Positions 8,164 to 17,892 of a DNA stretch of 64,000 nt are shown here, piece after piece. The stretch is from positions 1 through 64,000 of the forward strand of contig JANWWI010000002.1 in the NCBI GenBank assembly GCA_025056355.1, read 5' to 3'. Every line of letters begins with the position of its first letter. Position 1 is the first letter of the stretch. The translations under genes and the position numbers were made by a program. Source of the stretch: Casimicrobiaceae bacterium. Its GTDB lineage: Bacteria; Pseudomonadota; Gammaproteobacteria; Burkholderiales; Casimicrobiaceae. The notes below the pieces were generated by a model. It did not search any database. It was not told where the DNA came from and saw only the letters and a list, made by a program, of their open reading frames with translations.

Positions 8164-11100
8164 TCATGGCATGAGGTTTTGCCCCCGGCCCGTGTAGCGC
8201 GCCACCAGATCGAGCAATTGTTCGTCCTGGTAGGGCTTGCCGAGATATTCATCGACGCCGAGTTCGCGCGCATGCGTCCGGTGCTTGTCCGCAGTGCGCG
8301 AGGTGATCATGATGATCGGGATGCGCCGCTCGCGCTCGCTCGAGCGAATCGTCCGCGTGAATTCAAAACCGTCCATGCGCGGCATCTCGATGTCGAGCAG
8401 AATCACCTGCGGTTCGTGTTCCGTGAGCACCTCCAGCGCATCGAGCCCGTCCTTGGCGGTCAAAACCCGATAGCCCTCGCGTTCGAGCAAGCGACTCGTG
8501 ATCTTGCGGACGGTGAGCGAATCATCGACGACGAGCACAAGCGGCGCCCTCGGCGGCTCGACGGAGGGCTGCGGCGGGGATGCCGGGGCAGCCTGGATCG
8601 AGACTTTCGCAGAGGTCGCACGAGCGCCGGCCTGAGCGCGCTCGGGCACAACGGACTCCGCGCTGCGCGCGGCTGGCAGAAGCTGTAGTGGGTTCGACAG
8701 CATCACGATCGTGCCGTCGCCAAGCACCGTGAGACCGGCCAAGCCGCGCACGCGGGCGAGCTGTGGCCCATAAGGTTTGGCCACGATCTCCTGGTTGCCG
8801 ATCACGGCATCGACTTCAAAGGCCGCTACCTGCTCGCCCGAGCGCACAATCACCACGGAGCGCATCCGCTGATCCCCCGCGTCAAGCGGCGTTTTGTCGT
8901 ACAGCGGCGTGAGCAAGGCGTACCGAATCGGCTGGCCGGCGTGTTCGATACTCCCGCTTTGCCGTGCACGCTCGCATTCGGCAAGCGGCACCCGGCGAAC
9001 GGTTTCGACAAGCGCCGCGGGAAGCCCGACGATCGAATCGCCCGTGCGCACAAGCAGCGCCTGAGTCACCGCAAGCGACACAGGCACGCGCAGCACGAAG
9101 CGTGTGCCACGGTTGCGCTCCGAATGAACTTCGATTCTTCCCCCTAAGGCGGTCACTTCGCTGCGCACGATGTCCATGCCCACGCCGCGCCCCGCGATCG
9201 CGCTGACCGTCTCGGCCGTGGAGAAACCCGCCTGGAAAATCAGCTCCACCAAATCCGCCTCGGTCGGCTGGGCATCGGGCGCAATCAGACCCAAGGCGCG
9301 CGCTCTGGCTTCGATGCGCTCAAACGGCAACCCGGCGCCATCGTCGGCCAGCTCGATCACGATTTCGTTGCCCTGCTGGGCAACCGTGAGCGCCAGCTCG
9401 CCCGTCACCGGCTTGCCGAGCGCTTCGCGCTCGCTCGGCGCTTCGATGCCGTGCGCTACGGCGTTACGCACCAAATGGTCGAGTAGCGGGCTTAGCCGAT
9501 CGAGCACCCCACGGTCAATCTCGATGCGTTCGCCTCGGATGTCGAGGTTGGCTCGCTTGCCAAGCTCTTTGGCCGTCTGCCGAAGCACGCGGTACAACCG
9601 ATCCGCCACCGTGGAAAACGGCACCGTCCGCAGGGCCTGCAGCCGCATTTGTACGGAGCGCAGCAGCCGCATCTGAGCCGCAAGTGCACTGTCGACGCTG
9701 GCAAGGTTCTTCACCAGGTTTTGCTGAACCGTGGCCACGTCGTTGACGCCCTCGACCAGACTACGCGTCAATTCCTGGAATCGCGTGTAACGGTCGAACT
9801 CGAGCGGATCGAAGGGCGATTCGCTATCGAGACGCGACTGGATTTGCGACTCTCCCTGGATTTCCAGCTCACGCAACTGCGCCCGAAGCCGAACAACCGC
9901 GGCGGTCAAATCGCTGAGCCCCGTCCTGATGTCCTTGAGCTCGTTCTCGATTCGCGCTCTTGAAATGGCCACTTCGCCGGCTTCATCGGCCACCGTCTCG
10001 AGCGTGTCGCTTCGTACACGGACAAACGCCGACTCGGGCCCCGCCGTCGCCTCGCGCTCCAGCGTCAAGACGCCCGCGCTTGGGGGCCTAGATGCCGCAG
10101 CGACCTCCGGCCCGCCGTGGGCAGCCGGTTGAGCGGCTTCGGCGAGCGCCATCGAACCCGCGGTCCGCCCACCCTCTGCCCAGGGAGTCTCCGAGACGGG
10201 TGCCAAATACCGCGGCAAGACCACGTTGTGCTCGCCGCGCGTGTGACGCTCGAGCAAGTAGGCCATGTCGTCGAGCGTCTCTTCGACGCTCTCAAAAAAG
10301 TGCTCGTCGGGTCGCTCGGGGGCCTCGACAATGCGGGTCTCGAGTTGATGCGTGAGCTCGCCCAATCGCATCGCCCCGGCCATGCGCGCACTACCTTTGA
10401 GCGTATGCAGCGTGCGTTTGATCGCGGCCCGCACAGTCGCATCGGTCGGGTTGGCGCGCATGGCACGCGCCTGCTCAGTGGCAAGCGGATAGAGCTCCTG
10501 GGCCTCATTGAGAAAAATCGGCAGGATTTGCTCATCAATGTCGTCGCGTACATCGGCAAGCGGATCGGCCGTGAAGCCCCCTTGCGGCGCCTCAACCGTT
10601 GACGCAAGCCCCAACCCAGGCCGCGATTGCGCCGAGGTGGCGCCACTGCGTCGCGTCGCACTCGCCGCCGGACCCTCGCGCCGACCGATCTCGATCGGAA
10701 TGACGTTGCTGGGACGTTGCGCTGCTGCGGCTTCAGCGATCTGGGAGACGACCCATGATGACTCTGCCTTGGCCTCGCCAGGCTCGCTCGGCAACATCGC
10801 CTTTGGCCTCGACTCGGCAGCCGGTTCTGGGATCCGATCATCTGCAGACTCGATCGGAGAGCTCGTCGTCTCGGCCGGCGCGATCGTTGGTGACTCAGGC
10901 CAGTTGTCCGCATCGGCCATCGCCGCGCTGACCGCGTCCTGACTTCGCGCGCCCAAGCGAGCCGTCAGGGAACGCATGGCTTCGAGCGCCTGAGTGAACA
11001 GACGCCGCTCTTGCTCAGGAGAAGGTGTTTGTGTCTGGATGCGCAGCGACGCAGTCCGAAGCGCAGCCACTGCCGAAGCAAGCGTCGAATACACCTCGGA

Positions 11101-14019
11101 GCTCACCCCTTCTTCGTTGCGCAACGCTACAAGGACGCGTTCGATCTCGCCGGCCAAATCGCCGATGGAGGCAAGCCCGGCCGTTCGATGAATGCCACAC
11201 AGGGTGTGCGCGGCGCGAATCATGGCAGCGCTTGGCCGTGCGCTCGGGTCAAATTGCAGCTCGGCCAGCTCCTGTTCAAGCGTTTGAAGGTGCACTCGCG
11301 CTTCATCGACCAAAATCGCAAACAACGGTCGCGCGATGCTGACCCCTTCGACGACCACCTCCTCGCTTTCGCCGGACCACGCATGGGGCGGATAAGCGAT
11401 TTCGATCGGCTCCTCGGGAGTCGCCGTCGCCTCCGCCGTGGGCACGAGAGTCGCCGTCTCGGGAGCAGCCGACACGCCTGGCACAGACCCCTGATCGGCG
11501 TCGGCCGTCTCGCGCTCAAGCCCAGCATGCACGATCGCCTCGGTCGCAGCAAGGCCAAGCGATCCATCGCTGCGTTGTGCCGCCGCGGCAGGCTGTTCCG
11601 CCGCCTCGCCTCGCGGCATGGATGTTGGCTGCCTCGTTGCGCGTGCGTGCGACGCCTCTTCCAACGTCGCAACCAGTCGCCCAATCAACTCGGGATCAAC
11701 CTCACCTGCGCTCCCTTGCCTGAGATCGTCTACCCACCGCGTGAAGCACTCCGACGCCGACGCGATGAACTGACGTTCCTCAGCCGTAACGGGCCGCTCG
11801 GACTCCAAGATCCGGTTCAACACTTTCTCGACCTGCCACGCCGCCTCACCGAACGCCGCCAAACCGACCATTCGTGCGCTGCCTTTGAGCGTGTGGAAAC
11901 TACGCCGTATGGAGAGTAGCGCCTGCCGGTCTCCGGCATCTTGATGCAACGCGGCAACAGCGCCATCGAGTGCGACAATGACCTCGCCCGCCTCCTCGCG
12001 AAAGATGTCAAGCAAAGCCTCATCGCGGACATCGGCTTCCGCGGAAGCAAGTTGCCGGGCACGAACCGATGGTTCAGGGACGGGGACCTCGCGGCCCTGA
12101 CCTTCGAACAGCCGATCGAGCACCTGCGGCTGCATCTGACCTTGGTCGAGGGCGGCAAGCGCCGAGTCCGCAGCGCGCACAAGCTGTTCGTCAGCGATGA
12201 GTTGCGCGTCTTGCTTGATCTGGAGGAGCGTATCGCGCGCGGCTTCCACGGAAGCCTCGTCCCCGCCCTCGCCAAGCTCGGTTCGTAACTTACGCCGCTT
12301 CGCATCAAGGGCTTCCTCGACGCTCTCCTGCGCGGGGGGCTCCTCGCGCCGCTCGCCCCGCAACCGACGCTCGAGGTCCGCGAGCAGCCCCGGAAGCTCT
12401 TCGTCGCGCTGCGCGCGCGCGTCGATGTAGAAAGCGATCCCGGCCAGCACGTCGGCATGCTCGTTGATCGCGGCTTCTTCCACGGGTTCTTCCGAACGTA
12501 ACAAGCGCATCAACCGCGTTGAGATCTCGGTGAGGATTTCGTTCGCATGAGTCCACCCGAGAATCTGCATCGCGCCGGAGACTTGGGCCAGCAGCGCAGG
12601 CACGTTGGCCAATTCTTCGGTTGCCGATCGGTCACGAAACACCGCATCAAGCGCCTGCTCCACGGCACGCAGGTTGACGCGAATCTCCCGCACCACCTGA
12701 GCAACCGTTGCGCGCTCTTGCGCTTTGCGCGTAAGGCTGTCGGCTTCGCGGTCCTCGCGCAAGGCGGGCGGGATAGGCTCCCCGCGTCGGGCATGATCGA
12801 GCCGGGCAAGCGCGACTTCGACCTGACGCGAAAAGTTGCGCGGCAGCGTGGCAATCTGCTCCGTGGCCGTTTCGAGCAAGATGAGAATCAAGGCAACTTC
12901 GATCGACAGGTCGTCGCTCGGCCGATCCTGCTGCAACAGGGGAAGCACTTGAAGGAGACCCTCGCCGAGGCGCGCAAATTCTGGCCGCCCCAGCCGGCGC
13001 GTCTCCTCGGCGATGGCCGATACCGCCGATGCAAACTCGTTTCGATCCTCGGTCGTCAGGTAGAAGCCACTCCAGCGCTCCTTGGCGATCGCCACGGCAC
13101 TACGCAAGCGCTCGAGGATCGGCTGAATAGCCACGTAGTCGAGCTCGACCGGGACGCGTTTAGGAAGAAGAACGTCAAGCTCATAGAGCGCCTTGACCTC
13201 ATCGACGAGCGGATCGCCCCCCTGACCACGAGCGATGTGAAACAGCACCTCGCGCCGCAGACGATCCGCCACGCGAGTGGATCCCTCGACGAAGCGTCGG
13301 ATTTGCAAATCGATACGAGCCAAAAGCTGCTTGACCACATTGGCCGGCTCGAGCAAGCCGACTTCAAGGGCACGCACAAGCGCCCGGCTCGTCCACCAAA
13401 ACGCCCGCTGTGCCGGCAACGGATAAACCTCCTCGATCGCCTTGAGCGCTTTGCCCATCTCGGTGAGTCCCGTCGGGTCCCCGCGCAGCCAGCTCAACAG
13501 GGCTCGCTGGAATTGCCGCCGTTGGCGAAGCAAGTGGGCCGAGACCTGCTCCGCGGGAAGGCTGGAGGGCGCGCCTCGCGGCGGTTTGCGCGACAAATCG
13601 GGAAAGAACAAGTCCGTTGCCCTTAGCTGTGCGTCGCGAAGACGACCCAGCTCAAGGTACTCGGGGAGAAAGCGGACCGGAACCGCGGGAGCACCGCCGG
13701 CCACTTCCTGGAGGTGGGCGAGCAGGCGACGAACCCCGCGCTCGACGATGTCGAGCGCCTGTGTGCTCGGAGGCGCCTCAGCCTGCGCGAAATGCCACTC
13801 AAACTCGCGCACGAGCACCGCTAGCCCGTCGATCCCGACCAACTCGAAGGCCCCGGCCACGGCGTGCAGCTCGCGCGCGATCAAACGCTGCTGTTCGACA
13901 TCGTGGCTCGAGCGCAAGGTCGCAATGGCCTCGAGGACGCGTCCGAGCGAGGCTTCAATCTCCGCCTTGACCCAAGTGATCGGGCCTGGATCGAGCTCAA
14001 GCGGAATATCGATCGCCAC
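8164..14019 (-). CDS. chpA: Giant hybrid CheA-type histidine kinase of the type IV pilus Chp system
   Basis: This 1951-residue kinase, also called PilL, controls twitching motility and surface sensing. Histidine phosphotransfer motifs are visible at H52 (LHAVAGAF), H709 (HTLKGSARMVG), H938 (HTLCGIHRTAG) and H1205 (HTLKGSARMAG); the region around residues 480-500 looks like a degenerate copy. These are followed by a dimerisation helix region, a GHKL ATPase domain near 1500-1650 with DHLVRNAVAHG and DDGAGL, a CheW-like domain near 1660-1800, and a C-terminal receiver domain with phospho-acceptor D1876 in LLDIEMPRMDG. The start is GTG. It is the last gene of pilGHIJ-chpA. Methyltransferase (pilK) and methylesterase (chpB) genes, found after chpA in Pseudomonas, are absent. 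Confidence 0.93.
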   Translation of the reverse strand: MAIDIPLELDPGPITWVKAEIEASLGRVLEAIATLRSSHDVEQQRLIARELHAVAGAFELVGIDGLAVLVREFEWHFAQAEAPPSTQALDIVERGVRRLLAHLQEVAGGAPAVPVRFLPEYLELGRLRDAQLRATDLFFPDLSRKPPRGAPSSLPAEQVSAHLLRQRRQFQRALLSWLRGDPTGLTEMGKALKAIEEVYPLPAQRAFWWTSRALVRALEVGLLEPANVVKQLLARIDLQIRRFVEGSTRVADRLRREVLFHIARGQGGDPLVDEVKALYELDVLLPKRVPVELDYVAIQPILERLRSAVAIAKERWSGFYLTTEDRNEFASAVSAIAEETRRLGRPEFARLGEGLLQVLPLLQQDRPSDDLSIEVALILILLETATEQIATLPRNFSRQVEVALARLDHARRGEPIPPALREDREADSLTRKAQERATVAQVVREIRVNLRAVEQALDAVFRDRSATEELANVPALLAQVSGAMQILGWTHANEILTEISTRLMRLLRSEEPVEEAAINEHADVLAGIAFYIDARAQRDEELPGLLADLERRLRGERREEPPAQESVEEALDAKRRKLRTELGEGGDEASVEAARDTLLQIKQDAQLIADEQLVRAADSALAALDQGQMQPQVLDRLFEGQGREVPVPEPSVRARQLASAEADVRDEALLDIFREEAGEVIVALDGAVAALHQDAGDRQALLSIRRSFHTLKGSARMVGLAAFGEAAWQVEKVLNRILESERPVTAEERQFIASASECFTRWVDDLRQGSAGEVDPELIGRLVATLEEASHARATRQPTSMPRGEAAEQPAAAAQRSDGSLGLAATEAIVHAGLERETADADQGSVPGVSAAPETATLVPTAEATATPEEPIEIAYPPHAWSGESEEVVVEGVSIARPLFAILVDEARVHLQTLEQELAELQFDPSARPSAAMIRAAHTLCGIHRTAGLASIGDLAGEIERVLVALRNEEGVSSEVYSTLASAVAALRTASLRIQTQTPSPEQERRLFTQALEAMRSLTARLGARSQDAVSAAMADADNWPESPTIAPAETTSSPIESADDRIPEPAAESRPKAMLPSEPGEAKAESSWVVSQIAEAAAAQRPSNVIPIEIGRREGPAASATRRSGATSAQSRPGLGLASTVEAPQGGFTADPLADVRDDIDEQILPIFLNEAQELYPLATEQARAMRANPTDATVRAAIKRTLHTLKGSARMAGAMRLGELTHQLETRIVEAPERPDEHFFESVEETLDDMAYLLERHTRGEHNVVLPRYLAPVSETPWAEGGRTAGSMALAEAAQPAAHGGPEVAAASRPPSAGVLTLEREATAGPESAFVRVRSDTLETVADEAGEVAISRARIENELKDIRTGLSDLTAAVVRLRAQLRELEIQGESQIQSRLDSESPFDPLEFDRYTRFQELTRSLVEGVNDVATVQQNLVKNLASVDSALAAQMRLLRSVQMRLQALRTVPFSTVADRLYRVLRQTAKELGKRANLDIRGERIEIDRGVLDRLSPLLDHLVRNAVAHGIEAPSEREALGKPVTGELALTVAQQGNEIVIELADDGAGLPFERIEARARALGLIAPDAQPTEADLVELIFQAGFSTAETVSAIAGRGVGMDIVRSEVTALGGRIEVHSERNRGTRFVLRVPVSLAVTQALLVRTGDSIVGLPAALVETVRRVPLAECERARQSGSIEHAGQPIRYALLTPLYDKTPLDAGDQRMRSVVIVRSGEQVAAFEVDAVIGNQEIVAKPYGPQLARVRGLAGLTVLGDGTIVMLSNPLQLLPAARSAESVVPERAQAGARATSAKVSIQAAPASPPQPSVEPPRAPLVLVVDDSLTVRKITSRLLEREGYRVLTAKDGLDALEVLTEHEPQVILLDIEMPRMDGFEFTRTIRSSERERRIPIIMITSRTADKHRTHARELGVDEYLGKPYQDEQLLDLVARYTGRGQNLMP

Positions 14020-14034
14020 GGGCTGAGCCCCCCA

Positions 14035-16224
14035 CTAAACCTTGAAGCCCGCTACGGACATGCGTAACGACTGCGCGAGTCGAGCGAGTTCCTCGATCGC
14101 CTTGTTGCTCTGTTGCGTACCACGCGCCGTCTCTTCGGTCACGGCGAGAATGTCCTGCATTCCCCGTGTGACCTCGGTCACGGAGGCCGCCTGAGATTGC
14201 GCCTGATTCGAGATGTTATGCACGATCTCGGCAAGCTCTTGAGAGACTCGGGCGATTTCTTCAAGCGCTTGGCCTGCCGCATCGGATAGCCGCGTACCCT
14301 CGACCACCCCCTGCGTCGTTCGCTCCATGGCGCTCACGGCATCTTGGGTGTCGGTTTGAATTGTCCGCACAAGCGCTTCGATCTGCCGAGTGGCCTGAGC
14401 CGAGCGTTCAGCCAAACGCTGAACCTCCTCCGCGACGACGGTAAAGCCTCGTCCAGCCTCCCCGGCTGAGGCCGCCTGAATGGCCGCGTTCAACGCAAGA
14501 ACGTTGGTCTGCTCGGTGATGTCCGAGATCAGTTCGACGATTTCGCCAATCTCCTGGGAGCTCTCACCGAGGCGTTTGATGCGCTTGGCACTTTCCTGGA
14601 TTTGCGCACGAATTTCATTCATGCCGGCAATCTGGTTTTGAACTGCCGCCACGCCTCGCTGCGCAGCCGCAAGCGACTGTTGAGCCACCGCGGCTCCTTG
14701 CGTTGCCGCGTTGGACACCTCCGAAATCGACTGCGCCATCTGCAAAACGCGAGCACTGGCTCGCTGAATTTCCTCTGATTGCCGTTGTGACGCCTGATAC
14801 AGGCGCTGCGAAAGCGCTTGCGCGGATTGGGTTGCACTGGCCACATTCGCGGTGGTTGCGTTGATGCCTAGGACGAGTTTGCGAAGCTCTTCGACCGTGA
14901 AATTGATCGAATCGGCGATCGCGCCCGTCACATCCTCGGTCACGCTCGCACGAACGGTCAGATCCCCGTCGGCGAGCGTTCCCATCTCGTTGAGCAAACG
15001 CAGAATGGCTTCCTGGTTACGCTGGTTTTCGCGCTCGCTCTCAAGCGCACGCTCGCGGGCCTCACCCACAAACAAAAGCCCGATCAGAACCGCCGTGAGC
15101 AGCGTCAACAGACCAAACAGGACGGCCAAGACGATCGGGATGTAGCTTGCGTCACCTTCTCCCTGATAGATGCTCGTGAGCTCGCGCGTGGCCGCAAGCA
15201 AGGGCTCTCCATCTTGAATGACCGCGCGCGCCGCTTGCTTGCCCGCAAGCAAGCGGGGCATGGCGCGCAGCACTCGGACGAGCGCCGGCTCGGAGTCTTC
15301 AAACTTCGCGGCAAGCTCGGTGAGCGTTTGGCGCGCGGCGCTGTCGCGCACCGGCGCGATGCGCAAGGCGTCGCTGCCCTGAAGCAGCCCGTTGATGATG
15401 TCGCGAAACGTCGCCGTGTCCTTGCCGAGAAGAAAAGCCACATCCGAGCTCACTTCACTGCCAAGCAGCGCATTGGCGTTCTTGGCAATGCGTTGGGTCA
15501 GCATCACGAGCGTCCCGGCCAGCGCGCCTTCGCGCCCGCCGCCGATCTGCGTGGCCAGCTGCTCGCTCAATTCGAGCAAGGTTTGATTGCCCTCGTTGAC
15601 CCGCGCGACCGCCTGCGCCAACGTGCGAAACACGTCTTCGGCCGAGAGAACTTCGTTGACTTTGGTCTCGACGGCCGACCAGCGCTGGTTGACCTTTTCG
15701 ACGGCATCGCGAACTGCTTGGTTTTGCGGCTCGACGAGCTTCACCCCGGCGTAGTCGCCCCCCTGTAGCAGCGCGCGCAGAATGCCTGAGAAGGAGTCGC
15801 GGCTCGTGCGAAGAAGGGGAAACGCACTCTGGACGCCCGACTCGGCCTGCGCCGCACCCAACACCAGACCCTGTGACAGCGTCTGCAATTCGATCGAGGC
15901 CGAAATCTGCGCGTTTGAACGCCGCGCTTCGAGCACATAGAGCCCGAAACTGACGAGCATCAGCACGAAAAACGTCGCAAGCGCAACCCCAAGGATTTGG
16001 TACTGCCGTGCAGTCGGCAGATGCCCGATCAACGGCAGTTTTCGTACCGGCGCGGCCCCGGCCACGGCGGCGCGCATACGCTCCATGACGGCAACCGTCG
16101 CGTTGGGGTCATAGCCCGGTTCGGGCGCAGCGGCCACGGTCAGGGGCCCCTGTTGGGCCGATCGTGCGCTCGCCTCGGGCTGCGTTTGCCTACGACCGAA
16201 CAGTGTTCCGAGTTTGAGTTTCAT
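14035..16224 (-). CDS. pilJ: Twitching-motility methyl-accepting chemotaxis protein PilJ
   Basis: This 729-residue membrane receptor feeds the ChpA kinase. A long cytoplasmic N-terminus is followed by a transmembrane helix near residues 75-95, a periplasmic PilJ-type sensor region, a second helix near 355-385 ([19 protein letters not shown]), a HAMP-like linker, and a coiled-coil signalling domain. The highly conserved tip reads [20 protein letters not shown] and is followed by [19 protein letters not shown]. The gene starts with ATG 32 bases after the pilI stop and ends 15 bases before chpA, consistent with one operon. A 12-bp-arm palindrome lies inside the coding region at 15231-15256. Confidence 0.94.
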   Translation of the reverse strand: MKLKLGTLFGRRQTQPEASARSAQQGPLTVAAAPEPGYDPNATVAVMERMRAAVAGAAPVRKLPLIGHLPTARQYQILGVALATFFVLMLVSFGLYVLEARRSNAQISASIELQTLSQGLVLGAAQAESGVQSAFPLLRTSRDSFSGILRALLQGGDYAGVKLVEPQNQAVRDAVEKVNQRWSAVETKVNEVLSAEDVFRTLAQAVARVNEGNQTLLELSEQLATQIGGGREGALAGTLVMLTQRIAKNANALLGSEVSSDVAFLLGKDTATFRDIINGLLQGSDALRIAPVRDSAARQTLTELAAKFEDSEPALVRVLRAMPRLLAGKQAARAVIQDGEPLLAATRELTSIYQGEGDASYIPIVLAVLFGLLTLLTAVLIGLLFVGEARERALESERENQRNQEAILRLLNEMGTLADGDLTVRASVTEDVTGAIADSINFTVEELRKLVLGINATTANVASATQSAQALSQRLYQASQRQSEEIQRASARVLQMAQSISEVSNAATQGAAVAQQSLAAAQRGVAAVQNQIAGMNEIRAQIQESAKRIKRLGESSQEIGEIVELISDITEQTNVLALNAAIQAASAGEAGRGFTVVAEEVQRLAERSAQATRQIEALVRTIQTDTQDAVSAMERTTQGVVEGTRLSDAAGQALEEIARVSQELAEIVHNISNQAQSQAASVTEVTRGMQDILAVTEETARGTQQSNKAIEELARLAQSLRMSVAGFKV
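15231..15256. repeat. 26-bp near-perfect palindrome inside pilJ
   Basis: The arms CCGCTTGCTTGC and GCAAGCAAGCGG are exact reverse complements separated by two bases. On the coding strand it encodes part of a LLAGKQAAR segment in the sensor region. It could be chance in repetitive Leu-Ala/Ala-Ser coding sequence, since GCAAGC and GCTTGC are frequent words in this genome. Confidence 0.6.
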
Positions 16225-16256
16225 GCCCTGGTTCCCCCGCTACGAATGACGCGGAA

Positions 16257-16775
16257 TTACGCCGCAACGTGCAAAAACGCCGCGTCGGTGATCAAGCGTT
16301 GAAAATCGACCTCGCTCCACGTTGTTCCTTGATCGTCGATCCAGTCAGCCACGAATGCACTTTCGTCGCGCCTCTCGACCAGACGCAGCGAATCAAGAAG
16401 GCACAACCCAATCACCCGTTCGACGAGCACCGCGGTGCGAAGACGACTGAGCGCCCCGCCCCAGAGGATGAGCCGTACCTCGGGCTGCGTGGCCGTTGGC
16501 TTGCCGGTCAGCCACCACGAGAGGTCCGTCACGGCGTAGAGCGCGCCACGCACGTTGCAGACCCCTAGAAACCACAGCTGCGTCCTTGCAACCCGCACAA
16601 CGGGTGCCGTCAGAGGAGCGACTTCGGCCACCTGATCGAGCCGCAGCAGGAGGTGGCGCTGCCCGGCCTGCACGGCCAAGCGAGACTCGCGACCACTTTG
16701 TCGGCTTGCCGCTTTGAGCCGCTCGGCCAGTGCTGCCTGGAATTCGCGAAGCGTGGTCTTCGAACGACGGGTCAC
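16257..16775 (-). CDS. pilI: CheW-like adaptor PilI
   Basis: This 172-residue protein has a single CheW-like fold that couples PilJ to the ChpA kinase. Recognisable features are RHLLLRLDQVAEVAPL, the VRVARTQLWFLGVCNVRG segment, and VTDLSWWLTGKP, which corresponds to the CheW region contacting receptor and kinase. It starts with GTG. Position between pilH and pilJ is the standard order of the Pil/Chp operon and supports the name over a generic CheW. Confidence 0.9.
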   Translation of the reverse strand: MTRRSKTTLREFQAALAERLKAASRQSGRESRLAVQAGQRHLLLRLDQVAEVAPLTAPVVRVARTQLWFLGVCNVRGALYAVTDLSWWLTGKPTATQPEVRLILWGGALSRLRTAVLVERVIGLCLLDSLRLVERRDESAFVADWIDDQGTTWSEVDFQRLITDAAFLHVAA

Positions 16776-16795
16776 TCAGCCGCTCCCTTCCCGGC

Positions 16796-17173
16796 TCACG
16801 GCGTCTCGACGTCGAGCCGCTGGATCAACGCCAAAAGTTCATCCGGCTTGATCGGTTTGACGAGATAGTCCCGCGCCCCCTGTCGCAATCCCCAAATCTT
16901 GTCGGTTTCTTGACCCTTGGTCGTGCAGATCACGATGGGAATCCCCGCGGTATCGGGCGCGCGTGCAAGCATCCGTGTCGCCTGGAAGCCATTGAGCCCA
17001 GGCATGACGATATCCATGAGAATCAAATCCGGCTTGAGCGTGCGCGCAAGTTCAATGGCCCGCTCTCCGCTTTCCACCCCCGCGACTTCGTAGCCTGCTT
17101 TCGTCAGGATGCTCGAAAGGAAATGTCGCTCTGTCGGCGAGTCGTCGACGACGAGAATTTTTCGGATAGGCAT
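16796..17173 (-). CDS. pilH: Twitching-motility response regulator PilH
   Basis: This 125-residue single-domain receiver has the acidic pair D10/D11, phospho-acceptor D54 in LILMDIVMPG, and the conserved lysine in YLVKPIKP. It has no output domain. In the Pil/Chp pathway PilH acts mainly on pilus retraction and as a phosphate sink opposing PilG; here this is inferred from family and gene order. It starts with ATG six bases after the pilG stop. Confidence 0.93.
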   Translation of the reverse strand: MPIRKILVVDDSPTERHFLSSILTKAGYEVAGVESGERAIELARTLKPDLILMDIVMPGLNGFQATRMLARAPDTAGIPIVICTTKGQETDKIWGLRQGARDYLVKPIKPDELLALIQRLDVETP

Positions 17174-17179
17174 GGTTGG

Positions 17180-17614
17180 TCACTCCTGTAGCGTGTCTTG
17201 GGCTGCCGTGAGCGCCTGCACGGTCGCAATCAAGGACTCTTTGGTGAACGGCTTGGTCAGATAGTGATCCGAGCCCACCATGCGACCCCGCGCGCGATCA
17301 AACAGGCCGTCCTTTGACGACAGCATCACGACCGGCGTTTTCCGGAAGCGTTGGTTTTTCTTGATGAGCGCACAGGTGAGATACCCATCCAGCCGCGGCA
17401 TCACGATGTCGACGAAAATGACATCCGGCGCATGATCTGCGATCTTTGCCAACGCGTCGAAGCCGTCTTCGGCCAGAATCACTTGGCAGCCGGCCTGCAA
17501 GAGAAAAATCTCCGCGCTACGCCGAATCGTGTTGCTGTCATCGATGACCATCACCTTTTTGCCCGCCAGCGGCCCGGCCGACGGGATCGGACGTTCTGCC
17601 TGGGCGGAATTCAT
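17180..17614 (-). CDS. pilG: Twitching-motility response regulator PilG
   Basis: This is a single-domain receiver of 144 residues with a 19-residue N-terminal extension before the first beta strand (KKVMVIDDSNTIRRSAE). Phospho-acceptor D69 lies in VIFVDIVMPRLDG and the conserved lysine in YLTKPFTKE. The DDSNTIRRSAEIFL stretch is characteristic of PilG. I start it at the ATG at 17614; the frame extends to a non-ATG start at 17674. It is the first gene of the minus-strand pil/chp operon, so the operon promoter should lie in 17615-17892, where I could not pick out a clear promoter. Confidence 0.93.
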   Translation of the reverse strand: MNSAQAERPIPSAGPLAGKKVMVIDDSNTIRRSAEIFLLQAGCQVILAEDGFDALAKIADHAPDVIFVDIVMPRLDGYLTCALIKKNQRFRKTPVVMLSSKDGLFDRARGRMVGSDHYLTKPFTKESLIATVQALTAAQDTLQE

Positions 17615-17892
17615 GGGCGCTCGTGCATCTTCAAAACCAGAATAATCCGTAGTTTGCCACGCTCGTGCGCGCAATTCACTGGGGAGGAAAACGAGTCATG
17701 CTCTTTTCCCGAATCCATTGAAGCGCGAACGTCGCTTCCAGTCACGCGGCCGTGCACAGCAGGCCGAGGCGTTTTGTGTGACGGCATCGGAACCCGCGCT
17801 AGGGCAGACCCGCGCGCATCGGTTTTGCTCCGCACCGTCAGACCCAATTCTCCCGCACCTCGATCGGCTCGTTGCCCGGCTCGAAGCCGCAT

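Noticed and set aside
6947-8197. Plus-strand frame of 416 codons opposite the molybdoenzyme
   Set aside because: No family motif; the opposite strand carries Fe-S and molybdopterin motifs throughout.
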